A DNA stretch of 46,906 nucleotides from Pseudomonadota bacterium (GTDB lineage Bacteria > Pseudomonadota > Alphaproteobacteria > Reyranellales > Reyranellaceae), in NCBI GenBank assembly GCA_018240745.1, contig JAFEFF010000088.1, positions 1 through 46,906 of the forward strand, given 5' to 3'. The notes beneath the pieces are model-generated. The model searched no databases. It was not told the DNA's origin and saw only the letters and a list, made by a program, of their open reading frames with translations. Both the position numbers and the translations under genes were made by a program. Below are positions 32,979 through 41,198 of this stretch, piece by piece. How positions within the stretch are numbered: the stretch's first letter is position 1; each line of letters opens with the position of its first letter.

Positions 32979-33829
32979 GGTCGTTCGTCCTCGTCCTGGC
33001 GATGCTGGCTGTGGCAACGAGCGCCTGGGCGCATCCGCACCAGGCGAAGCCCGCGCCCAAGCCCGCTCCGCAACCGGCCAAGTCCGGCCCGCCCAAGCCT
33101 GCCCCGCCAAAGTCGCCGTTCCCGCCGCCCGCCTTCAAGATCACCGTCGCCACCGAGGGCGCCTATCCGCCGTTCAACTATCTCGACCGCAAGGGCCTGC
33201 CGGCCGGTTTCGAGATGGATCTCGCCCAGGAGATCTGCGAGCGCATGAAGGCCGAGTGCGAGTTCGTCGCCGACAAATGGGACAACCTGGTGCCGGGCCT
33301 ACTCGACAAGAAGTACGACATCGTCATGTCCTCGCTCGAGGTCAACAGCGAGCGGCGGCGACGACTCGGCCTGTCGCGGCGCTACTACCTTTCGCCGGGC
33401 GCGTTCATCGCCGCCAAGGGCCAGCCGTTCGACGGCCCGCCGGCGCTGCTGCGCAACAAGCGGATCGGCGTGCAGAAGGATTCGACGCACTCGGACTGGC
33501 TCGACAAGAGCTTTCGCCGTTCGGCGCAGATCAAGCGCTATCCGACCGTCAACGATGCGCTGGCGGCGCTCGCCAAGGACGAGGTCGACGCGGTGTTCGG
33601 CGACAAGGTGCAGCTCTGGCTGTGGTCGAAGAAGCCCGAGGGTCAGTGCTGCGAGATCATGGGCCAGGACATCAAGGACACCCAGACCCTGGGCATCGGC
33701 GTCTCGGCCGGCATCCGCCGCGAGGACATCAAGCTTCGCGAGGCCTTCAACAAGGCGCTGAGCGAGATCATCGGCGACGGGACCTACAAGCAGATCAACG
33801 CCAAGTACTTCCCGTTTGCGCTGAACTGA
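32975..33829 (+). CDS. Periplasmic solute-binding protein, amino-acid type
   Basis: A 284-residue family 3 solute-binding protein. It has a signal peptide (MRSFVLVLAMLAVATSAWA), then an unusual Pro/Lys/Ala-rich linker (about 21-52), then the binding domain (KITVATEGAYPPFNYLDRKG; GFEMDLAQEICERM; DAVFGDKVQLW). No permease or ATPase gene is adjacent; instead its start overlaps the end of hemW (ATGA). It may be an orphan receptor or scavenging protein. Confidence 0.9.
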   Translation: MRSFVLVLAMLAVATSAWAHPHQAKPAPKPAPQPAKSGPPKPAPPKSPFPPPAFKITVATEGAYPPFNYLDRKGLPAGFEMDLAQEICERMKAECEFVADKWDNLVPGLLDKKYDIVMSSLEVNSERRRRLGLSRRYYLSPGAFIAAKGQPFDGPPALLRNKRIGVQKDSTHSDWLDKSFRRSAQIKRYPTVNDALAALAKDEVDAVFGDKVQLWLWSKKPEGQCCEIMGQDIKDTQTLGIGVSAGIRREDIKLREAFNKALSEIIGDGTYKQINAKYFPFALN

Positions 33830-33847
33830 GGCGGAAGCTGCTTCGAA

Positions 33848-33872
33848 GCATCCTTCGGCTTCGTCTCAGGAC
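33848..33872 (-). repeat. Single-arm relative of the CCTGAGCG repeat
   Basis: On the minus strand GTCCTGAGACGAAGCCGAAGG resembles one arm of the 104-bp elements. It lies between the converging binding-protein and hspQ genes. No second arm of equal quality is visible, so this is a degenerate copy. Confidence 0.4.
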
Positions 33873-33907
33873 GGACTGAGGTCCCCGCAAGTCTCGGTGA
33901 GCAGATC

Positions 33908-34279
33908 TCAGTGAAGAGCCCGATCCCGGCTGACGTAGTGGCCGCGCTTCAGTTCCTTGAAGAAATGCGGCACCTGGGGATGAGACACCGGCTTGCCGGT
34001 TTCATCGGGCAGAAGGTTTTGTTCCGAAACGTAGGCGACGTAGGTCGTCTGCGCATTCTCGGCCAGCAGGTGATAGAAGGGCTGGTCGCGGCGCGGCCGG
34101 ACTTCCTCGGGAATGGAGGCCAGCCATTCCTCGGTATTCGCGAAAACCGGATCGACGTCGAAGATCACCCCGCGGAAGGGATAGATGCGATGCTTCACCA
34201 CCTGCCCGATCGCGAACTTGGCCGTGCGTAGCGGCGGCTGAGCGAGGGCAGCCGGATCGTGCTGATTGCCGATTTCCAT
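33908..34279 (-). CDS. hspQ: Heat shock protein HspQ (YccV)
   Basis: A 123-residue protein with the YccV domain (KFAIGQVVKHRIYPFRGVIFDVDPVF; PFYHLLAENAQTTYVAYVSEQNLLPD). HspQ binds hemimethylated DNA and promotes Lon-dependent proteolysis in enterobacteria; the role here is inferred from family. The conserved WY/H-rich core is intact. The 253 bases upstream (34280-34532) hold no recognisable gene and probably carry the divergent promoters. Confidence 0.93.
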   Translation of the reverse strand: MEIGNQHDPAALAQPPLRTAKFAIGQVVKHRIYPFRGVIFDVDPVFANTEEWLASIPEEVRPRRDQPFYHLLAENAQTTYVAYVSEQNLLPDETGKPVSHPQVPHFFKELKRGHYVSRDRALH

Positions 34280-34532
34280 GGCGAAAATATTACCCCCTTT
34301 ATCGGCCCCCGCAACGCATCCGCTGGGGGGCGAATCGTATCAGGTGCTGCAGGAACGCGCTTTCCGGCCTCACTCCGGCCTGCCCCAGCGCGATCATACG
34401 CAAGATTGTGGCCAAAGAAACGCGTCCAGGAGCATCTCCCTTGCGGAGCGCGCCGGCCGGAAACCGCTCCAGCGTCGTTGACGAGCGTGTCAGGCCCGTG
34501 GAACCTGCCGGACCGGACGTCCGAGGAACCGA

Positions 34533-35381
34533 GTGGCTGAGGGTCTGAAAGTCAGATTTTGGGGCGTGAGAGGCTCAATTTCATGTTCCGGCGCGGAATA
34601 CGCCCGTTACGGCGGCAATACGTCGTGCCTTGAAGTCACCGGGGGCGGCCGCCGGATCATCTTCGACGCCGGCACCGGGATTCGCACCCTGGGGCTCGAG
34701 CTGGTCCACCAGGCCCCGAACAACCTCGACATCTACTTCACCCATACGCATCTCGACCATCTGGTCGGCCTGACCTTCTTCGCGCCGCTGTTCGACGCGC
34801 GCAGCACGGTGCGGATGTGGGCGGGCCATCTCGAGGCGCCGTACACGTTGAAGAAAGTGGTCGCCAATCTGATGCAGGCGCCGATCTATCCGGTGACGCT
34901 CGAGATCTTCAAGGCCAGGGTGAGCTTCACCGAATTCAAGTCGGGCGACCGCTTGACCTGCGGGCCGCTGCAGATGCGGACCGCGCCGCTCAATCATCCC
35001 AACGGCGCCACCGGCTATCGCATCGAGCACGGCGGCAAATCGATCTGCTATATCACCGATACCGAGCACCGGCCGGGCGAGCTCGACATGAAGATCGTCG
35101 AGCTGTGCCGCGGCGCCGACGTGATGATCTACGATTCGAGCTACACCGACGAGGAGTTCTCCCGCTACCGCGGCTGGGGCCACTCGACCTGGCAGGAAGG
35201 CGTGCGCATCGCCGATGCCGCCAATGTCGGCACACTGGCGATCTTCCATCACGACCCCAGCCACGGCGACGCCTTCATGGACGATGTCGCGCGTGAGGCG
35301 GCGGCGATGCGGCCGGGCACCGTGCCGGGCGGCCTGCCGCGGGTGCTGGTGGCGCATGAAGGGCTCACGCTGGTCCCGTGA
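34533..35381 (+). CDS. MBL-fold metal-dependent hydrolase
   Basis: A 282-residue metallo-beta-lactamase-fold protein. The metal motif is THTHLDHLVG, the other ligands are in LNHPNGATGY, ITDTEH and FHHDPSH. The opening KVRFWGVRGSISC is that of the PhnP/RNase Z-like branch common in Alphaproteobacteria, close to PDE-type MBL proteins. The start is GTG with GAGGA nearby. Substrate unknown; a phosphodiester is plausible. Confidence 0.88.
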   Translation: MAEGLKVRFWGVRGSISCSGAEYARYGGNTSCLEVTGGGRRIIFDAGTGIRTLGLELVHQAPNNLDIYFTHTHLDHLVGLTFFAPLFDARSTVRMWAGHLEAPYTLKKVVANLMQAPIYPVTLEIFKARVSFTEFKSGDRLTCGPLQMRTAPLNHPNGATGYRIEHGGKSICYITDTEHRPGELDMKIVELCRGADVMIYDSSYTDEEFSRYRGWGHSTWQEGVRIADAANVGTLAIFHHDPSHGDAFMDDVAREAAAMRPGTVPGGLPRVLVAHEGLTLVP

Positions 35382-35391
35382 CCGTCGCATC

Positions 35392-36228
35392 GTGAGCTCG
35401 ACACTCAGCTTACGAGGACGCTGGCGCCGGTTCGTGCTCGGTCTGCCGACGATCCTCAGCCTGAGGCCGCGGGGCTGGTTCATTCCGCACCGTTACGCGC
35501 GGCTGCTGCCTCCGCCCGGCGCGCAGCCGCCGTACGAAGCGATCGAGATGCTGTTCGAGCGCCACGCCGGCGACTTCGAAAGGATCCTCGAGCTGGTCGA
35601 GACGCAGAGCGACGCCCTGCACGGCATGCGCAGCCTCCTCGATCAGGCCTGGTTCCCTTCGCTCGATGCCGCGGTCGCCTACGCGCTGATGCGCGAGCGC
35701 AAGCCGCAGCACCTGGTCGAGGTCGGCTCCGGCCATTCCACCCGCGTGCTGGCCAGGGCGCTCGGCGGGCTGGCCGAGATCCTGGCGATCGATCCCGCGC
35801 CGCGCGCCGACATCGCCGGCCTGCCCGGCGTGCAGGTCGTGACCTCGACGGTGCAAGCCGCACCGATCGAGCTGTTCGACCGGCTGGGCCGTGGCGATGT
35901 GCTGTTCATCGATTCCAGCCATATCCTGATGCCCGGCAGCGATGTCGACCTGTTGTTCAATCGCATCCTGCCGCGCCTGCCCGCCGGCGTGATCGTGCAC
36001 ATACACGACATCTTTCTGCCGTTCGACTATCCGCCGGTCTGGGGCTGGCGCGGCTACAACGAGCAACTGGGCGCACTACCCCTGCTGACGACCGGTGCCT
36101 ACGTGCCGCTGTTCTCCAGTGTCTGGGCGCAGCAACGCTTCCCCGGCCGGATGGCGCACTCGGTGGTGGCGCAGCTGCCTCTGCCGAAAGAAGCCCTGTC
36201 GACCAGCCTTTGGCTGGAGAAACGCTAG
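35392..36228 (+). CDS. Class I SAM-dependent methyltransferase-like protein
   Basis: A 278-residue protein with the SAM-binding loop HLVEVGSGHSTRVLARALG, the acidic end of strand 2 (ILAIDPAPR) and a later VLFIDSSHILMPGSDV block. The last third has VIVHIHDIFLPFDYP, as in Methyltransf_24-type proteins of surface-polysaccharide regions. The start is a GTG at 35392, 10 bases after the MBL gene stop, so the two are probably co-transcribed. Substrate unknown. Confidence 0.75.
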   Translation: MSSTLSLRGRWRRFVLGLPTILSLRPRGWFIPHRYARLLPPPGAQPPYEAIEMLFERHAGDFERILELVETQSDALHGMRSLLDQAWFPSLDAAVAYALMRERKPQHLVEVGSGHSTRVLARALGGLAEILAIDPAPRADIAGLPGVQVVTSTVQAAPIELFDRLGRGDVLFIDSSHILMPGSDVDLLFNRILPRLPAGVIVHIHDIFLPFDYPPVWGWRGYNEQLGALPLLTTGAYVPLFSSVWAQQRFPGRMAHSVVAQLPLPKEALSTSLWLEKR

Positions 36229-36317
36229 GATCGGCGCCGCGGGGCGTTGCCTTGCCCTTTCCCCATTCGAAGCCTATGTATTTTGGGTCATGAGCTTCGG
36301 ATTGGCGGAGCGCCTTC

Positions 36318-37043
36318 GTGGGTAACAACTACGACATCATCCTGATCGGCCTGGTCGCGATCTTTCTGATCCTGCGGCTGCGCGCCGTGCTGGGAAAGCG
36401 CACCGGCAACGAGCGCCCGCCCGCTCGCGACCCGTTCCCGCCGCCGGCGCCGCCGTCATCGCCGCAGAGCACGCCGCGCATCGGCGATGCGCCGGCTGGC
36501 AACGACAAGGTGATCCCCTTGCCGAACGGCAACAACCGGCCGTCGCTGTCGATCAATGCACCGGGGGGCATCCGCACCACGGTGATGCCGAACGCCTCGG
36601 CCGGTGTGGCCGCGGTGCGTGCCGCCGATCCCGGCTTCGATCCGATCGGCTTCGCGGCCGGTGCGCGCGCCGCCTTCACCACCATCGTCGAGGCCTTTGC
36701 CAAGGGCGACACCGGGCCACTGCGCACGCTGCTCGATCCGCAAACCTTCGCGAGCTTCGAATCGGCCATCCGCGGCCGCAACGAGCGGCGCGAGAAGGCC
36801 GAGACGACGCTGATCGGCTTCGAGGCGTCGGACATTGCCCGCGCCGAGATGCAGGATGGCTTCGCGCAGGTCACGGTCCGCTTCGTCAGCGAGCAGATCA
36901 ACGTCGTGCGCAATGCCGAAGGCCAGATCGCCGACGGCAATCCCAACGAAGTGCAAAAGGTGGTCGATCTGTGGACCTTCCGCCGAGACACCAAGTCCAG
37001 TGATCCAAACTGGCTACTCGTCAAGACTGAGAGCGAAGGTTAA
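36318..37043 (+). CDS. Tim44-like domain protein
   Basis: A 241-residue protein with one N-terminal membrane helix (YDIILIGLVAIFLILRLRAVLG), a Pro-rich linker (34-60) and a C-terminal Tim44-like domain (AARAAFTTIVEAFAKGDTGPLRTLLDPQTFASFESAIRGR up to WTFRRDTKSSDPNWLLV). Bacterial TimA proteins sit in the inner membrane; the function is not settled. The start is GTG. In many alphaproteobacteria this gene lies just before mltA, as here. Confidence 0.9.
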   Translation: MGNNYDIILIGLVAIFLILRLRAVLGKRTGNERPPARDPFPPPAPPSSPQSTPRIGDAPAGNDKVIPLPNGNNRPSLSINAPGGIRTTVMPNASAGVAAVRAADPGFDPIGFAAGARAAFTTIVEAFAKGDTGPLRTLLDPQTFASFESAIRGRNERREKAETTLIGFEASDIARAEMQDGFAQVTVRFVSEQINVVRNAEGQIADGNPNEVQKVVDLWTFRRDTKSSDPNWLLVKTESEG

Positions 37044-37062
37044 GGGGAGGACGAACGTCAGC

Positions 37063-38160
37063 ATGCGATGGAGCGTCCTGGCTGGTGGCGTGTTGTTCGC
37101 TGCCGCCGGTCTCCTGTCGGCGTGCGCCGGCACCGGCAGCGCCGTGGAGAACAAGGTCCATATGGCGCCGATCTCGTTCAACGAGATCCCGGGCTGGGCC
37201 GACGACCGGCAGGGCGAGGCGCTCGTCGCCTTCAAGCGCTCGTGCCCCAAGCTCGCCTCGAGCCCCGACAGCAAGATCCTCACCGACGGCGGCGAGAAGA
37301 CGATCACGGCCGCCGAGTGGAAGGCGATCTGCGACGCCGCTTCCGGCATCAGGGACAGCGACACGCGGGGCGCGCGGCACTTCTTCGAGGAGAATTTCCG
37401 GCCGCTGATCGTCCAGGCGCCCGGCAAGTTCACCGGCTATTTCGAGCCCGAGCTGCGCGGCAGCCGCGTGCCGTCGCGCATCTTCACCGTGCCGGTCTAT
37501 CGCCGGCCGCCCGACCTCGGCCAGGGGCCTTACTACACGCGCGCCGAGATCGAGCAGGGGGCGCTCAAGGGCAAGGGGCTGGAGATCGCCTGGGTGCAGG
37601 ACCCGGTGGCGCTGTTCGAGGTCCAGGTGCAGGGCTCGGGCCGCATCCATCTCGCCGAAGGGGGCGTGTTGTCGATCGGCTTCGACGGATCGAACAACCG
37701 GCCCTACACCGCGATCGGCGGCGTGCTCGCCGACATGGGCGTGATGCGTAAGGACGAGGTCAACTGGCCGGCGATCCGCGAGTGGCTGAAGCGCCATCCG
37801 CAGCAGGGTCGCGAGGTGATGCGCAAGAACGAGCGCTACATCTTCTTCAAGGACACCCGCACCTCGGCGGCGGCCGGCGCACAGGGCGTGCCGCTCACAC
37901 CCCAGCGCAGCCTCGCCGTCGACACCGTCTTCACCCCCTACGGCACGCCGATCTGGATCGACACCCAGCGGCCGGTTGCCGGCCGGGCAGGCTCGCTGGA
38001 GATCTACCGCCGGCTGCTGATCGCCCAGGATTCGGGCGCGGCGATCAAGGGCCCGGCGCGCGGCGACGTGTTCTTCGGCAGCGGCTCGCTGGCGTCCGAC
38101 TGGGCCGGCCGCATGGTCGGCAGCGGCCAGGCCATCGTACTGGTACCCAACCGCGGCTAG
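37063..38160 (+). CDS. mltA: Membrane-bound lytic murein transglycosylase A
   Basis: It cleaves peptidoglycan glycan strands to 1,6-anhydro products at the outer membrane. It is 365 residues with a lipoprotein signal (LAGGVLFAAAGLLSACAG, lipobox Cys), the MltA core (FTGYFEPELRGSR; FEVQVQGSGRI) and the C-terminal 3D domain (GAAIKGPARGDVFFGSG) with the catalytic Asp. GGGGAGG lies upstream of the ATG. Co-directional with the Tim44-like gene, 19 bases apart. Confidence 0.95.
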   Translation: MRWSVLAGGVLFAAAGLLSACAGTGSAVENKVHMAPISFNEIPGWADDRQGEALVAFKRSCPKLASSPDSKILTDGGEKTITAAEWKAICDAASGIRDSDTRGARHFFEENFRPLIVQAPGKFTGYFEPELRGSRVPSRIFTVPVYRRPPDLGQGPYYTRAEIEQGALKGKGLEIAWVQDPVALFEVQVQGSGRIHLAEGGVLSIGFDGSNNRPYTAIGGVLADMGVMRKDEVNWPAIREWLKRHPQQGREVMRKNERYIFFKDTRTSAAAGAQGVPLTPQRSLAVDTVFTPYGTPIWIDTQRPVAGRAGSLEIYRRLLIAQDSGAAIKGPARGDVFFGSGSLASDWAGRMVGSGQAIVLVPNRG

Positions 38161-38162
38161 AA

Positions 38163-38200
38163 CATATTCCGGCCGGCCGGAATCGGCCGGATGGAATATG
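38163..38200 (+). terminator. Hairpin after mltA
   Basis: CATATTCC and GGAATATG close a GC-rich stem with a two-base mismatch just after the mltA stop. No U-tract follows, so termination strength is uncertain. Confidence 0.4.
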
Positions 38201-38230
38201 CCTGCTGCAACAGATATCGCCCGTGCGCGC

Positions 38231-38308
38231 ATTTCCGCTCAAATGGAACCGCACCAGTGGACCAGTGGGTACGCGACAGCCGGGGCGCGGTTCCATTTGA
38301 GCGGAAAT
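38231..38308. repeat. 22-bp perfect inverted repeat before lutA
   Basis: Arms ATTTCCGCTCAAATGG... (38231-38252) and its exact inverse (38287-38308) enclose 34 bases that hold a tandem ACCAGTGG. It lies just upstream of the lutA-like start. It may be a mobile palindrome or a regulator site. Confidence 0.8.
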
Positions 38309-38332
38309 CGCTCTGGTGCCATTGTGGCTGGC

Positions 38333-39100
38333 GTGTCCAGTTCGCCTCCGCGCCGCGTCGCGCTTTTCGTCACCTGTCTCGTCGACCTTTTCCGGCCCTC
38401 CGTCGGCTTTGCCGCGGTGAAGCTCCTGGAAGATGCCGGTTGCATCGTCGAAGTGCCGCCATTGCAGGTGTGCTGTGGACAGCCGGCGTACAACTCGGGC
38501 GACCGCGCCAGCACCAGGGCGATTGCCCGCCAGGTGATCGATGCGTTCGAGGGCCATCCCCATGTCGTGGCGCCGTCGGGCTCGTGCGCGGGCATGCTGG
38601 CGCATCATTATCCCGGCCTGTTCGAGGACGATCCGGCGATGAAGGCGCGGGCCGAGCATCTCGCCGGCCGCTGCCATGAGCTGACGTCGTTCCTGGTCGA
38701 TGTGCTCGGCGTCACCAGGGTCAGTGCGCGCTACGACGGCGCGGTGACCTATCACGATTCCTGCTCGGGCCTGCGCGAGCTCGGCGTGAAGCAGCAGCCG
38801 CGCACCCTGCTCGGCTCGGTCCACGGCCTGTCCCTGCGCGAGATGAAGACGCCGGAAGTGTGCTGCGGTTTTGGCGGCACGTTCTGCGTCAAGTATCCGG
38901 AGATCTCCAACGCCATGGTGGGCGAGAAGACCGGCGACATCGCCGCGACCGGCGCCGACACCCTGCTGGCGGGCGACCTCGGCTGCCTGATGAACATGGC
39001 GGGCAAGCTGCAGCGCGAGGGTCGTGCGGTGAAGGTCCGTCACGTCGCCGAGGTGCTGGCGGACATGGGCGACGAAGCGCCGATCGGCGAGAGCCGCTGA
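38333..39100 (+). CDS. lutA: Fe-S lactate oxidation protein, LutA/LldE-like
   Basis: A protein of the CCG family with two cysteine-rich motifs (LQVCCGQPAYNSG and EVCCGFGGTFCVKYPEIS) and SCxGxxxH-type blocks (SGSCAGMLAHHYPGL). With LutB and LutC it forms a lactate dehydrogenase complex feeding electrons to quinone. I took a GTG at 38333 (255 residues) since the frame upstream runs through the inverted repeat; the true start could be the nearby GTG at 38324. The stop overlaps the lutB start (TGATG). Confidence 0.88.
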   Translation: MSSSPPRRVALFVTCLVDLFRPSVGFAAVKLLEDAGCIVEVPPLQVCCGQPAYNSGDRASTRAIARQVIDAFEGHPHVVAPSGSCAGMLAHHYPGLFEDDPAMKARAEHLAGRCHELTSFLVDVLGVTRVSARYDGAVTYHDSCSGLRELGVKQQPRTLLGSVHGLSLREMKTPEVCCGFGGTFCVKYPEISNAMVGEKTGDIAATGADTLLAGDLGCLMNMAGKLQREGRAVKVRHVAEVLADMGDEAPIGESR

Positions 39101-40530
39101 TGCAATCGACCGCGCGCAATTTCAAGCACAATGCCCACGACGCGCTCCGCGACGCCAACCTTCAGGACTCGCTGAGCAAGCTCAAGGTCGGTTTCTCGGA
39201 GCGCCGGCGCCAGGCGGCCGAGCGCCTGCCCGAATTCGAAGCGCTGCGCGATCGTGCGCGCGACATCAAGGACCACACGCTCGCCAACCTCGACTTCTAT
39301 CTCGAGGAGTTCGAGCGCAAGGTGCTGGCGCTGGGCGGCCACGTCCACTGGGCGCCGACCGCGGAGGATGCGCGGCGCATCATCGCCGATCTCTGCAAGG
39401 GCGCCGGCGCCAGGACCATCGCCAAGTCGAAGTCGATGATCTCCGAGGAGATCGGCCTCAACGACCATCTCGAGACGCTGGGCATCGAGCCGGTCGAGAC
39501 CGATCTCGGCGAATACATCATCCAGCTCCGCCACGAGCCGCCGAGCCACATCATCGCGCCGGCGGTGCATCTCACCAAGGACCAGGTGGCCGACACCTTC
39601 CTCGAGCATCATCGCGCGCTCGGGTTCACCAAGCGGCTGACCGAGCGCAACGATCTGGTCGCCGAGGCGCGCCAGGTGCTGCGCCAGAAATTCCTCGATG
39701 CCGATGTCGGCTTGAACGGCGCGAACTTTCTGGTCGCCGAGACCGGCTCGTCGATGCTGGTGACCAACGAAGGCAACGCGGATCTGTCCAACACGCTGCC
39801 CAAGATGCAGATCGTGCTGGCCAGCATCGAGAAGGTGATCCCGACGCTCGAGGACGCCGCCGTGCTGCTGCGCGTGCTGGCGCGCTCGGCGACCGGCCAG
39901 GAATCGTCGGCCTATACGACGCTCAACACCGGGCCCCGGCGCGCCGGCGATCTCGACGGGCCGTCGCAGTATCACGTCGTGATCCTCGACAACGGCCGCT
40001 CGTCGGTGCTGGGCACCAGGATGCAGGACATGCTGCGCTGCATCCGTTGCGGCGCCTGCATGAACCATTGCCCGGTCTACGGCGCGATCGGCGGGCATGC
40101 CTATGGCTGGGTCTATCCCGGACCGATCGGCGCTGTCCTGACCCCGCAGCTCATCGGCATCGAGGAGGCGGGCGACCTGCCGAACGCCTCGACCTTCTGC
40201 GGCCGCTGCGAAAGCGTGTGCCCGGTGCGCATCCCCCTGCCCGGCCTGATGCGGCACTGGCGCGAGCGCGAGTTCGAGCGGCATCTCACCCCCCGGACGG
40301 TTCGGCAGGGCCTGGCGCTGTGGTCATTCCTGGCGCAGCGGCCCAGGCTCTATCGGCGGCTGACCGGATGGGCGAACAGGCTGCTCGCTGTGTTCGGCCG
40401 CGCCGACGGCCGGTTTCGCAGCCTGCCGCTGGCGTCGGGCTGGACTCGCTTCCGCGATTTCCCGGCGCCGCAGCCGGGCGGCACCTTCCACACCCAATGG
40501 GCCCGCCAGCGCAGCCGGACGCGGCCATGA
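39100..40530 (+). CDS. lutB: Fe-S lactate oxidation protein, LutB/LldF-like
   Basis: A 476-residue protein. The N-terminal LUD domain (ARTIAKSKSMISEEIGLNDHL; NFLVAETGSSMLVTNEGNADL) is followed by a ferredoxin-like cluster domain (CIRCGACMNHCPVYGAIGG; TFCGRCESVCPVRIPLP) with two 4Fe-4S motifs. It links LutA and LutC in the lactate oxidation complex. TGATG couples it to lutA and ATGA to lutC. Confidence 0.93.
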   Translation: MQSTARNFKHNAHDALRDANLQDSLSKLKVGFSERRRQAAERLPEFEALRDRARDIKDHTLANLDFYLEEFERKVLALGGHVHWAPTAEDARRIIADLCKGAGARTIAKSKSMISEEIGLNDHLETLGIEPVETDLGEYIIQLRHEPPSHIIAPAVHLTKDQVADTFLEHHRALGFTKRLTERNDLVAEARQVLRQKFLDADVGLNGANFLVAETGSSMLVTNEGNADLSNTLPKMQIVLASIEKVIPTLEDAAVLLRVLARSATGQESSAYTTLNTGPRRAGDLDGPSQYHVVILDNGRSSVLGTRMQDMLRCIRCGACMNHCPVYGAIGGHAYGWVYPGPIGAVLTPQLIGIEEAGDLPNASTFCGRCESVCPVRIPLPGLMRHWREREFERHLTPRTVRQGLALWSFLAQRPRLYRRLTGWANRLLAVFGRADGRFRSLPLASGWTRFRDFPAPQPGGTFHTQWARQRSRTRP

Positions 40531-41198
40531 GCGCGCGATCGCAAATCCTCGACGGCATCCGCCGCTCGCTGCATCGCGGCGAGCTCGGCGGCGAGGCGCG
40601 CGCCGCCGTCGAGCAGCGTCTCTCGGCGCCGCCGCGCGGCCCGTCGGTCGCGCGCGCCCAGCTACCCCAGCCCGAGAAGGTTGCCCTCTTCTGCCAATGG
40701 GCCGAGGCCAACAACGCCACTGTCGCGCGGGTTTCGGCCGCCGAAGTGCCGGGCGAAGTCGCCGGTTACCTGGCGCGCAACAATCTGCCCGCGTCGGCCG
40801 CCATGGCGCCCTCGCCCCAGCTCGAGAGCTACGACTGGGCGAGCCAGAAGATGCTGAGCCTGCGGCGGGGTCCGGCCGGGGCGCTCGACCATGTGTCGAT
40901 CACCGGCGCCTTCGCAGGCATTGCCGAGACCGGCACCGTGGTGATGACCTCGGGGCCCGAGCATCCGGTGTCGCTGAACCTCCTCCCCGATACCCACGTC
41001 GTGGTGCTGCGCGAGGCCGACATCGTGTCGGGCTACGAGGATGTATGGGCCCGCCTGCGGACCCGCTATGGCAAGAACGCCATGCCGCGCACGGTCAACA
41101 CCATCACCGGCCCCTCGCGCACCGGCGACATCGAGCAGGCCATGGAGCTTGGCGCCCATGGGCCGCGGCGCATGCACATCGTGGTGGTGCGCGAATGA
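40527..41198 (+). CDS. lutC: Lactate utilization protein LutC-like
   Basis: A 223-residue LUD-domain protein (ITGAFAGIAETGTVVMTSGPEHP; LNLLPDTHVVVLREADIV; GPSRTGDIEQAMELGAHGPRRMHIVVV). It is the third subunit of the LutABC complex. Both ends overlap neighbours by 4 bases. The gene order A-B-C is the standard one. Confidence 0.92.
   Translation: MSARSQILDGIRRSLHRGELGGEARAAVEQRLSAPPRGPSVARAQLPQPEKVALFCQWAEANNATVARVSAAEVPGEVAGYLARNNLPASAAMAPSPQLESYDWASQKMLSLRRGPAGALDHVSITGAFAGIAETGTVVMTSGPEHPVSLNLLPDTHVVVLREADIVSGYEDVWARLRTRYGKNAMPRTVNTITGPSRTGDIEQAMELGAHGPRRMHIVVVRE

Noticed and set aside
34280..34532. Small open frames between hspQ and the MBL gene.
   Set aside because: They lack ribosome sites, overlap each other and have no family resemblance; the stretch is better explained as divergent promoter sequence.
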